Below are positions 57,085-64,000 of a DNA stretch of 64,000 nucleotides, one piece after another (the stretch's first letter is position 1; each line of letters starts with the position of its first letter). The stretch is from Colwellia sp. MB3u-41 (lineage in GTDB: Bacteria > Pseudomonadota > Gammaproteobacteria > Enterobacterales > Alteromonadaceae), in assembly GCF_014076845.1 (NCBI RefSeq), contig NZ_JACGUT010000073.1, positions 1 to 64,000 on the forward strand. Reading direction: 5' to 3'. The notes below the pieces were generated by a model. That model did no database searches, was not told where the DNA came from, and saw only the letters and a list, made by a program, of their open reading frames with translations. The position numbers and the translations under genes were made by a program.

Positions 57085-58443
57085 ATGACAACATCCACGT
57101 TAGTTCAAAATACTTTATTACCGTTGACAGAGTTCACTGCCCGTCGCGATCAGTTTTTTAGGTCGATGCCAACGAATTCTATTGCGATATTTTCTGCCGC
57201 ACAAGAAGTCACCCGTAGTAACGATACAGAATATGCTTTTTGCCAAGATAAAAACTTTTATTATCTAACTGGCTATAACGAACCTGATGCCATTTTAGTA
57301 CTGACTAAATCGGATAAAGAAGGCATGAACAGTGTTTTATTTAACCGCGACAAAGACCCGCTGCAAGAAATATGGCATGGCAGGCGAGTAGGGCAAACAC
57401 AAGCGGTTGAACATTATGGTGTAGATAATTGTTTTTCATTAAGTGAAGTAGACCAATACCTTCCTGATTACATTGCTAATAAAAGTCACTTATTGTTTTG
57501 CCAAGGAAAAAGTGAAGCATTTGATAAGCAAATCTATGCATGGTTATCAACGGTTAAAGCGAAAAGTCGCCAGGGCGTTAAAGCGCCGACACAACTCGTT
57601 GATTGTCGAGCAACAATAGAAGAAATGCGTTTAATCAAAAGTGCCGGCGAACTTGAAATTATGCGTCGTGTTAACGTGATCAGTGGTGCGGCTCATGCCC
57701 GAGCAATGAAACAGTCGGCGATAGGTAAGTATGAATACCAATTAGAAGCTGAAATATTGCATGAATTTGCAAATAATGGTGCAAGACACCCAGCTTACGG
57801 CACTATTGTTGCTGGCGGTGATAATGGCAATATTTTGCATTACACTAATAATGACGATGTACTAAAAAATAATGAATTGATTTTGATTGATGCAGGTGGA
57901 GAACTCAGTGGATATGCCGCAGATATTACGCGTACATTTCCGGTTAATGGCAAGTTCACAAAAGCACAACGAGAAATTTATCAGCTGGTACTTGATGCAC
58001 AAAATTTAGCGATTAACGCAATAAAGCCACAAGCGACTTTTGCAGAGCTTAATGTTTTAGTGAATAACTTTCTCACAACAGGTTTGCACCGTATGGGCAT
58101 TTTGTTAGGAAATATAGATGTATTACTCGAAGAAAAAGCCTGTAAAAAATACTTTATTCATGGTTTAGGCCATTGGCTAGGGCTTGATGTGCATGATGTC
58201 GGTAATTATCAATCAAACGAAAAACGTGAGCAATGTCGAGTTTTTGAGCAAGGAATGGTAATGACCATAGAACCTGGTATTTATATTCCACTTGATGACT
58301 TTAGTGTTGATGAAAAATGGCGTGGGATCGCGGTAAGAATTGAAGATAACATCGCGGTTACTGATCAAAGTCATGAAAACTTAACCGTAAATGCGCCAAA
58401 ATCAATCACTGAAATAGAGCAAGTAATGGCTGTGAATCAATAG
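57085..58443 (+). CDS. pepP: Xaa-Pro aminopeptidase PepP
   Basis: Removes N-terminal residues that precede proline, in the cytoplasm. 452 residues with a creatinase-like N-terminal domain and a pita-bread C-terminal domain. Dimanganese ligands are visible: LIDAGGELSGYAADITRTFP (both Asp), HGLGHWLGLDVHDVG (His), TIEPGIYI (Glu) and GIAVRIEDN (Glu). Length and motif order match E. coli PepP. Confidence 0.95.
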   Translation: MTTSTLVQNTLLPLTEFTARRDQFFRSMPTNSIAIFSAAQEVTRSNDTEYAFCQDKNFYYLTGYNEPDAILVLTKSDKEGMNSVLFNRDKDPLQEIWHGRRVGQTQAVEHYGVDNCFSLSEVDQYLPDYIANKSHLLFCQGKSEAFDKQIYAWLSTVKAKSRQGVKAPTQLVDCRATIEEMRLIKSAGELEIMRRVNVISGAAHARAMKQSAIGKYEYQLEAEILHEFANNGARHPAYGTIVAGGDNGNILHYTNNDDVLKNNELILIDAGGELSGYAADITRTFPVNGKFTKAQREIYQLVLDAQNLAINAIKPQATFAELNVLVNNFLTTGLHRMGILLGNIDVLLEEKACKKYFIHGLGHWLGLDVHDVGNYQSNEKREQCRVFEQGMVMTIEPGIYIPLDDFSVDEKWRGIAVRIEDNIAVTDQSHENLTVNAPKSITEIEQVMAVNQ

Positions 58444-58634
58444 TTTACTGTTTTTTTGCACTGAATTTTTTTGTCCTACTGAACTTGCTCACTTAAATGT
58501 ACGTACTGAACCTTTATTAGTAACAATGATTTTGTGTTTCAGTACTCAGTTAGAATGAGCGCTGCAAATGAACTCAGCAACTCAGATTTTTAATCTTCAT
58601 ATCAAGCGACTGACGTAAATAGCCAAAATTAACT

Positions 58635-59858
58635 ATGAAAAAAGAATTTGATATTGTAATTTCAGGTGGAGGATTATCGGGTGCATTAATGGCCTTGAGT
58701 CTAATCGACTGCGAAAATGAAAGTGGACAACCATTATCTATTGCTATTGTTGAAGCGAAGCCGGTATTAAAAGATCCGACATTAACGTTTGATGATCGTG
58801 TTTTAGCGCTTTCACATGGCACTGCCACTTACTTGCAAAACTTAGGTGTTTGGCAACAGCTAAAGCGTGTCGCAGAGCCCATTAAAAATATTCATATTTC
58901 TGATCGAGGCTTTTACGGTAAAGCTCGACTCTATGGTGAACATCATCAAGTTAATGCGCTGGGCTTTGTCGTTGAAATGTCGTTGATTGGGCAAGTATTA
59001 TTAGCCCACTTAAAAGAAAAAAATCAATTAAAGTGTAATCTTACTTGGTTTACGCCTGACAAAATCACAGATATTACTTGGCAAAAAAATCAGGTTGAAC
59101 TGACACTCAATTCTGAAATACAGCTAAGCGCAAAACTCTTACTCGCCTGCGATGGTGTGCACTCCGCTTGTCGACAATTTGCGAACATTTCAGTACAAGA
59201 GTCTGATTATGGACAATCAGCACTCATTACCAATGTTAGTACCGCTATCGCTCATAATAACCTTGCGTTTGAACGTTTCACAGAAACGGGTCCTATTGCG
59301 ATGTTACCGCTGTCAAAACAGGGGAGCGTAACAAATGATAGCCGCTGCTCTTTGGTGTGGACATTGCCTCCTGAACAAGCCAGTAGAATGGCGACATTGA
59401 GTGAAACGCAATTTAAAGAAGAGCTTGAAAGTGCCTTTGGTAGCTGGCTTGGTGCAATAACCCAAGTGGGTAAACGTGATGTTTATCCACTAAAATTGTT
59501 AATGGCCGATGAACAAGTATTTCATCGTATGGCACTTATTGGCAATGCTTCTCATACGATTCATCCGATAGCAGGACAAGGCTTTAACCTTGGCGTGAGA
59601 GACGTTAAGCAAATGGCTGAGCTTATTAAGCAGTCGCTAAAAAATAATCAAGATGTCGGACAGTTTTCTGCGCTGAGTGACTATGCCTCGCAGAGAAAAT
59701 ATGATCATCAGCACGTTATTGGTTTAACCGATTCATTAGTCACACTTTTTTCAAATACGTTGCCCCCCTTAGTAGCGGGTCGTAATGTTGGCTTGAAAGT
59801 AATGAACTATCTATCGCCATTGAAAAATACCTTGGTTAGAAAAACCATGGGATATTAG
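58635..59858 (+). CDS. ubiH: 2-octaprenyl-6-methoxyphenol hydroxylase UbiH
   Basis: FAD monooxygenase in ubiquinone synthesis, C1 hydroxylation. 407 residues with the N-terminal FAD motif DIVISGGGLSGALMALSL and the later LIGNASHTIHPIAGQGFNLG near residue 300, plus ADEQVFHRMALIG. The GNASH variant of GNAAQ/H is minor. Follows pepP after about 190 bases; the ubiI gene follows after 68. Confidence 0.93.
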   Translation: MKKEFDIVISGGGLSGALMALSLIDCENESGQPLSIAIVEAKPVLKDPTLTFDDRVLALSHGTATYLQNLGVWQQLKRVAEPIKNIHISDRGFYGKARLYGEHHQVNALGFVVEMSLIGQVLLAHLKEKNQLKCNLTWFTPDKITDITWQKNQVELTLNSEIQLSAKLLLACDGVHSACRQFANISVQESDYGQSALITNVSTAIAHNNLAFERFTETGPIAMLPLSKQGSVTNDSRCSLVWTLPPEQASRMATLSETQFKEELESAFGSWLGAITQVGKRDVYPLKLLMADEQVFHRMALIGNASHTIHPIAGQGFNLGVRDVKQMAELIKQSLKNNQDVGQFSALSDYASQRKYDHQHVIGLTDSLVTLFSNTLPPLVAGRNVGLKVMNYLSPLKNTLVRKTMGY

Positions 59859-59926
59859 TGATTAAGTTTCTCGACAGTTACTCGAGGACTAGAACGTAAA
59901 ACAATTCAAAAATTAAGAAGAATAAC

Positions 59927-61195
59927 ATGCAAAAATTTGATGTATTAATTGTTGGTGGTGGCATGGTGGGATTAACCTTAGCATTAGCCATACGAAAGCA
60001 AACAGAGCTAACGGTCGCTATTGTCGACACTTCACCGCCAGATGAATTGTCAGAAAAGTCAGATGTTCGAGTCAGCGCACTCAATGTTGCCAGCAAACAA
60101 ATTTTTGATAACCTTGATGTTTGGCCTTTAATTGAGCAAAAAAGGATCCAAGCTTACACCGATATGCATGTTTGGGATAAAGCGGGTTTTGGCAAACTGC
60201 TTTTTTCTTGTGACGATTCACAGCAAAATTCAGCGAGTGAACAGTTAGGTTGGATTGTTGAAAACAGTGTTATACGCCTAAGCCTTTGGCAAAAAGCACA
60301 AGCTGACCATGGCATCACTTTTTACACTGAAAATACCTTAAGTAATATTAGTCTTGGCGAAAGTGAAGCTTTTATTAGTTTTGCGTCAACTAGCGGTGAA
60401 CCTCTGCCAATAACGGCTAAATTAGTGGTTGGAGCAGACGGGGCAAACTCTTGGGTTCGAGGTCAAATGGACATCCCCTTAACCTTTCGTGATTATGACC
60501 ATCACGCTATTGTTGCTACAGTTAAATGTTCACAAGGTCATCAAAATACCGCATGGCAAGTTTTTCTAGCAACTGGCCCATTAGCATTACTTCCCCTTAA
60601 TGACTCGGGTGGTACGCAAGACCTATGTTCAATTGTTTGGTCAACATCCCCTGAAGATGCCGTGCGTTTGAATGGCTTATCCCCCGAGGAATTTTCAAAA
60701 GCATTAACAGCTGCAAGTGATGGGAAATTAGGAAATGTTGAATTACAGAGTGAGCGATTTACTCATCCTTTAACCATGCGTATGGCACAAAATTTTGTAC
60801 AAGACCGTATCGCTTTGGTTGGTGACGCGGCGCATACTATTCATCCACTAGCAGGTCAGGGCGTTAACCTAGGGTTACTTGATGCAGTATCGTTAGCACA
60901 GATTATGAGTGAAAAAATAGCCAAGCACAAAGCATCAACTGATGTTTGGTTAACAACGCGGTTACTAAACGAATATTCACGCTGGCGTAAAGCTGAAGCG
61001 ATGGAAATGGTTGCGGCAATGGAAGCTATTAAACAAACATTTACACCTCAGCAAGGCGCAGTAAAGTTGGTTAGAGGTTTAGGTTTGTCGTTAATTAATC
61101 ATATTAAACCAATAAAACAACTGATGATTAAGCAAGCCTTGGGTCTGAAAAGTGATTTACCTAAGCTGGCGCAAGTAAAAGACAAGTTAATTTAA
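59927..61195 (+). CDS. ubiI: 2-octaprenylphenol hydroxylase UbiI (VisC)
   Basis: FAD monooxygenase for C5 hydroxylation in aerobic ubiquinone synthesis. 422 residues: FAD motif DVLIVGGGMVGLTLALAI at the N-terminus, LVVGADGANSWVRGQM in the middle and LVGDAAHTIHPLAGQGVNLG near residue 305. Related to ubiH by duplication. Classic pepP-ubiH-ubiI order. Confidence 0.93.
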   Translation: MQKFDVLIVGGGMVGLTLALAIRKQTELTVAIVDTSPPDELSEKSDVRVSALNVASKQIFDNLDVWPLIEQKRIQAYTDMHVWDKAGFGKLLFSCDDSQQNSASEQLGWIVENSVIRLSLWQKAQADHGITFYTENTLSNISLGESEAFISFASTSGEPLPITAKLVVGADGANSWVRGQMDIPLTFRDYDHHAIVATVKCSQGHQNTAWQVFLATGPLALLPLNDSGGTQDLCSIVWSTSPEDAVRLNGLSPEEFSKALTAASDGKLGNVELQSERFTHPLTMRMAQNFVQDRIALVGDAAHTIHPLAGQGVNLGLLDAVSLAQIMSEKIAKHKASTDVWLTTRLLNEYSRWRKAEAMEMVAAMEAIKQTFTPQQGAVKLVRGLGLSLINHIKPIKQLMIKQALGLKSDLPKLAQVKDKLI

Positions 61196-61672
61196 AAATA
61201 TTTATATCAATAGTTTACGTGCAGCCTTTAATTTTTATGTTGACTTTTTTGTCCTGATTTTTCATGCTATTTTTTAAAATTTGCCCCAAATGTTGTACTT
61301 AAATAACTTTTATTAGAGACAAAAATCACCGCTTAAGTCAGCCATTCTACTGCCTCGGTCTTGATATTATTTGTATGTAAATTAACTCTCTTTGTAGAAA
61401 TTAAAGGTTCGTAAAAAGTACAAAATAAAATCCCAACATTTGATTTTTTAAGGAAGTAAATTTGATTATAGTTTGGTTAGGTGGTCTTTTTGGAAATTAA
61501 GTTTGGATTAATATATTTATCTTGTTTTAAATTTGTATTTTTGGCTATTTTCTTTGTTTTTAGTTGAATAGGTGGCTTTGCGCGGCTATAATCTCACCAA
61601 TTATTTTGTAAATATACTGCCTTTAAGCTCGGCTTATTGGCGAATTCATACAATTAAAGTGGAATACATACG
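61196..61672. other. Intergenic stretch before gcvT with a promoter but no riboswitch seen
   Basis: 480 bases without a gene. I looked for a glycine riboswitch, which often precedes gcv operons, but found neither its conserved GGAGAG core nor the paired CACCGAAGG-type motifs. The gcvT promoter at 61564-61592 is the only clear signal. Most of the stretch is AT-rich with no long hairpin. Confidence 0.6.
61564..61592 (+). promoter_or_regulatory. Predicted sigma-70 promoter of the gcv operon
   Basis: TTGAAT and TATAAT are separated by exactly 17 bases. The -10 box is consensus and the -35 has four matches. It lies about 80 bases before gcvT. Confidence 0.75.
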
Positions 61673-62761
61673 ATGACTAATAAAACCGTATTACATGCTA
61701 AGCACATTGAAGCTGGCGCAAAACTAGTTGATTTTCACGGTTGGGAAATGCCAATTAACTACGGCTCACAAATAGAAGAGCATCATGCTGTTCGAACCGA
61801 TGCTGGTATGTTTGATGTTTCACACATGACTATTGTTGATATTAAAGGCAGCGACGCAAAAGCATATTTACGCCGTTTAGTGATTAACGATGTTGCAAAA
61901 TTAGAGGTTGCTGGTAAAGCCCTTTACACCGGAATGTTAAATAACGAAGGTGGTGTTATTGATGATTTGATCATTTACTTCTTCACTGAAACTTATTACC
62001 GCTTAGTCGTTAACTCAGCGACGCGTGTAAAAGATTTAGCGTGGATGAATGAACAAGCATCTGGTTTTGACATCACTATTACCGAACGTCCTGAATTCGG
62101 TATGATTGCCGTGCAAGGGCCACAAGCTAAAGCTAAAGTTGCTACCCTATTAACGCTAGAGCAAACCCAAGCGGTTGAAGGCATGAAGCCATTTTTTGGT
62201 GTTCAAGCGGGTGATTTGTTTATTGCGACTACCGGTTACACCGGTGAGAACGGTTACGAAATCGTTGTTCCAGAAGACCAAGCAGCAGATTTATGGCAAA
62301 AACTATTAGACGCAGGTGTAGCACCTTGTGGTCTAGGCGCTCGTGATACCTTGCGCTTAGAAGCAGGCATGAATCTTTATGGTTTAGATATGGACGAAAC
62401 TGTTTCGCCATTAGCGGCTAACATGGCATGGACCATTAGCTGGGAACCAACAGATCGTGATTTTATTGGCCGTGAAGTATTAACTGCCCAAAAAGCTGCT
62501 GGCGACCAACCTAAACTTGTTGGCTTAGTCTTTGAAGAAAAAGGCGTACTACGCACCGGTCTTAAAGTGATTACGCCATTTGGTGAAGGTATTATTACCT
62601 CAGGCACATTCTCGCCAACACTAGGTCATAGTATTGCTATGGCACGTGTACCTCGCAGTGTAAGCTTAGGTGACACCGTTGAAGTAGAAATGCGTAAAAA
62701 ATTAGTGAACGTTAAAGTGATTAAAGCAAGCTTTGTTCGCAACGGTAAAAAAGTTTTTTAA
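61673..62761 (+). CDS. gcvT: Glycine cleavage system T protein (aminomethyltransferase)
   Basis: Transfers the methylene unit from the H protein's aminomethyl group to tetrahydrofolate. 362 residues with [20 protein letters not shown] (near 20), [13 protein letters not shown], a central folate-binding region ([14 protein letters not shown], near 188) and [18 protein letters not shown]. Length and motifs are typical. First gene of gcvTHP. Confidence 0.95.
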   Translation: MTNKTVLHAKHIEAGAKLVDFHGWEMPINYGSQIEEHHAVRTDAGMFDVSHMTIVDIKGSDAKAYLRRLVINDVAKLEVAGKALYTGMLNNEGGVIDDLIIYFFTETYYRLVVNSATRVKDLAWMNEQASGFDITITERPEFGMIAVQGPQAKAKVATLLTLEQTQAVEGMKPFFGVQAGDLFIATTGYTGENGYEIVVPEDQAADLWQKLLDAGVAPCGLGARDTLRLEAGMNLYGLDMDETVSPLAANMAWTISWEPTDRDFIGREVLTAQKAAGDQPKLVGLVFEEKGVLRTGLKVITPFGEGIITSGTFSPTLGHSIAMARVPRSVSLGDTVEVEMRKKLVNVKVIKASFVRNGKKVF

Positions 62762-62813
62762 TCAATTTTTTACCATAAAATTTGATATAGAACGATGTAG
62801 AATTATAAAGTTA

Positions 62814-62842
62814 AACTCGGGTAAAATTTATTTACGCGAGTT
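62814..62842. promoter_or_regulatory. Hairpin between gcvT and gcvH
   Basis: AACTCG, one mismatch, GTAAA, a five-base loop, TTTAC and CGAGTT form a near-perfect 12-pair stem. There is no T-run after it, so it may stabilise or process the transcript rather than terminate it. Confidence 0.5.
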
Positions 62843-62944
62843 CAATTTCGAATGATAATTAAGCTATAGTATTTAATTGTGAGCAAATAGTAGCAATTAA
62901 CATGAGTTTTCGATAAATAATAATTAACTTCAGGAAAATAAAAA

Positions 62945-63334
62945 ATGAGCAACATTCCTTCAGAACTAAAATATGCAACATCACACGAATGGGTACGTCA
63001 AGAAGGTAACGGCGTAGTTACTGTCGGTATTACTGAGCACGCGCAAGACTTATTAGGTGATATGGTATTTGTTGAATTACCTGATGTTGATGATGAGATA
63101 AGTACTGGTGACGACGTTGCAGTAGCTGAATCTGTAAAAGCGGCTTCAGATATCTACGCACCTATTTCAGGTAAGGTTATTGAAGTAAATGAAGACTTAG
63201 AAGATTCTCCTGAATTAGTTAACTCAGATGCTTTTGGCGCGGGTTGGTTATTCAAGGTTCAACTAGCTGACGAAGCAGAGTTAGATGCTTTATTAGATGC
63301 TGAAGGTTATGAAAATTCTATTGACGAAGACTAA
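62945..63334 (+). CDS. gcvH: Glycine cleavage system H protein
   Basis: Lipoyl carrier of the glycine cleavage complex. 129 residues with [22 protein letters not shown] near the start (split: [24 protein letters not shown]) and the lipoylation site in [17 protein letters not shown], Lys near residue 65. Length is the usual. Second gene of the operon, 183 bases after gcvT. Confidence 0.96.
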   Translation: MSNIPSELKYATSHEWVRQEGNGVVTVGITEHAQDLLGDMVFVELPDVDDEISTGDDVAVAESVKAASDIYAPISGKVIEVNEDLEDSPELVNSDAFGAGWLFKVQLADEAELDALLDAEGYENSIDED

Positions 63335-63517
63335 TTTCGGGCACCTTTAGCGTTTATGCTGCGTTGCTTTTGTTACTCGTCTAACTCACTTACTTTTTAA
63401 ACCTTTACTTAAAGGCTTACTAAGGTCATAAGACTGATAACTCTAGCGCTATACCTAAAAGCTAACTATTTACAAAATCTGTTATTAAGCCTCTAACTGA
63501 TTGTTTGGGGCTTTATC

Positions 63518-63536
63518 TTAGTTACGCTGTAACTAA
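63518..63536. promoter_or_regulatory. Small palindrome before gcvP
   Basis: TTAGTTAC and GTAACTAA are perfect 8-base arms around GCT, in the 243-base gap between gcvH and gcvP. Outer bases GGG/CCC may extend it. A terminator is unlikely because no T-run follows. Confidence 0.45.
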
Positions 63537-63577
63537 AGACCCAGTTAATTCATTACCCACTTAAGAGAAGCTGTTTT

Positions 63578-64000
63578 ATGACTACTCAATCAAAATCACT
63601 TGCTTATTTAGAGCAAACTCAAGACTTTATTCGTCGTCACATTGGCCCTAATGCCGAACAAACCCAAGCGATGTTAAATGACATTGGCGTAGAGTCAGTT
63701 GATGCACTTATCAATGAAATCGTACCAAGTGATATTCGTTTATCAGCGTTGCCTGCTATTGAAGAAAGTAAAACAGAAGCGCAAGCCTTAAGCGATTTAA
63801 AAGCGGTTGCAAACTTAAATAAAGTAAACGATACCTACATTGGTTTAGGTTACTACGGCACCCTAACACCGAACGTTATTTTGCGTAACGTGTTAGAAAA
63901 TCCAGGCTGGTATACGGCTTACACGCCCTACCAACCAGAAATTGCACAAGGGCGTTTAGAGTCGTTATTAAACTATCAGCAAATGTGTATCGACCTTACC
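63578..64000 (+). CDS. gcvP: Glycine dehydrogenase (P protein), 5' part
   Basis: The PLP-dependent decarboxylase of the glycine cleavage system, cut by the right window edge after 141 codons of a protein that is normally about 955 residues. The start is ATG 63578 with AAGAGAAG before it. [17 protein letters not shown] near residue 17 and [24 protein letters not shown], partly [17 protein letters not shown], with [15 protein letters not shown] are the family's first conserved blocks. Completes the gcvTHP operon. Confidence 0.96.
   Translation, partial: MTTQSKSLAYLEQTQDFIRRHIGPNAEQTQAMLNDIGVESVDALINEIVPSDIRLSALPAIEESKTEAQALSDLKAVANLNKVNDTYIGLGYYGTLTPNVILRNVLENPGWYTAYTPYQPEIAQGRLESLLNYQQMCIDLT

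Noticed and set aside
61196-61672. Glycine riboswitch before gcvT
   Set aside because: No tandem aptamer core motifs were found; only a promoter is visible.

Overview
The window is an AT-rich bacterial chromosome segment. Gene order points to a marine gammaproteobacterium of the order Alteromonadales, most likely a Colwellia or Thalassotalea relative; this is an inference from synteny and protein style, not from a database search. Several blocks follow the order known from Escherichia coli and relatives: ppiB-lpxH beside cysS; tadA-hemW-rdgB-(DUF4426)-yggT-proC-yggS divergent from pilT-pilU; ruvX-yqgE-gshB-rsmE; and zapA with 6S RNA divergent from ygfB-pepP-ubiH-ubiI, followed by gcvT-gcvH-gcvP.

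Layout. 1-5.6 kb: a large PAS/GGDEF/EAL protein and miaE lie among several decayed genes (an OmpA-like lipoprotein, a TPR fragment, an unknown minus-strand gene, and the two ends of a diguanylate cyclase). 5.6-20 kb: housekeeping genes (lpxH, ppiB, cysS, mltF, purL), two orphan binding proteins or enzymes, a nitroreductase, a PDZ protein, a MarR regulator with no standard start codon and an SLT transglycosylase. 20-30 kb: the tRNA-repair, heme, nucleotide-hygiene, type IV pilus retraction and glutathione block. 30-36 kb: a two-gene RND efflux system and trhO. 36-40 kb: metK with a partial copy of its own 3' end, murI, a binding protein and half of an MFS transporter. 40-51 kb: an iron-acquisition island with a FbpABC-type ferric ABC transporter, a desaturase-family membrane protein, a TonB-dependent receptor, an imelysin lipoprotein and a cadherin/DUF4856 lipoprotein, with Fur-like sites at both control regions. 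52-55 kb: a second metal island with a palindromic operator, a short Cys-rich exported protein and a TonB-dependent receptor rich in His near its N terminus. 55-64 kb: three partial tandem copies of the 6S RNA 3' half next to the complete 6S gene, then zapA, the ubiquinone hydroxylases and the glycine cleavage operon, with gcvP cut by the window edge.

Functionally most of the window is core metabolism. The accessory signal is concentrated in metal uptake (40-55 kb) and in gene decay (2.8-5.4 kb). The observations most worth a second look are the tandem 6S RNA fragments, the MarR gene lacking ATG/GTG/TTG/CTG, the 50-base near-continuous palindrome before the nitroreductase gene, the metK 3' duplication, and the Cys-rich leader protein with its palindromes upstream of a TonB receptor.
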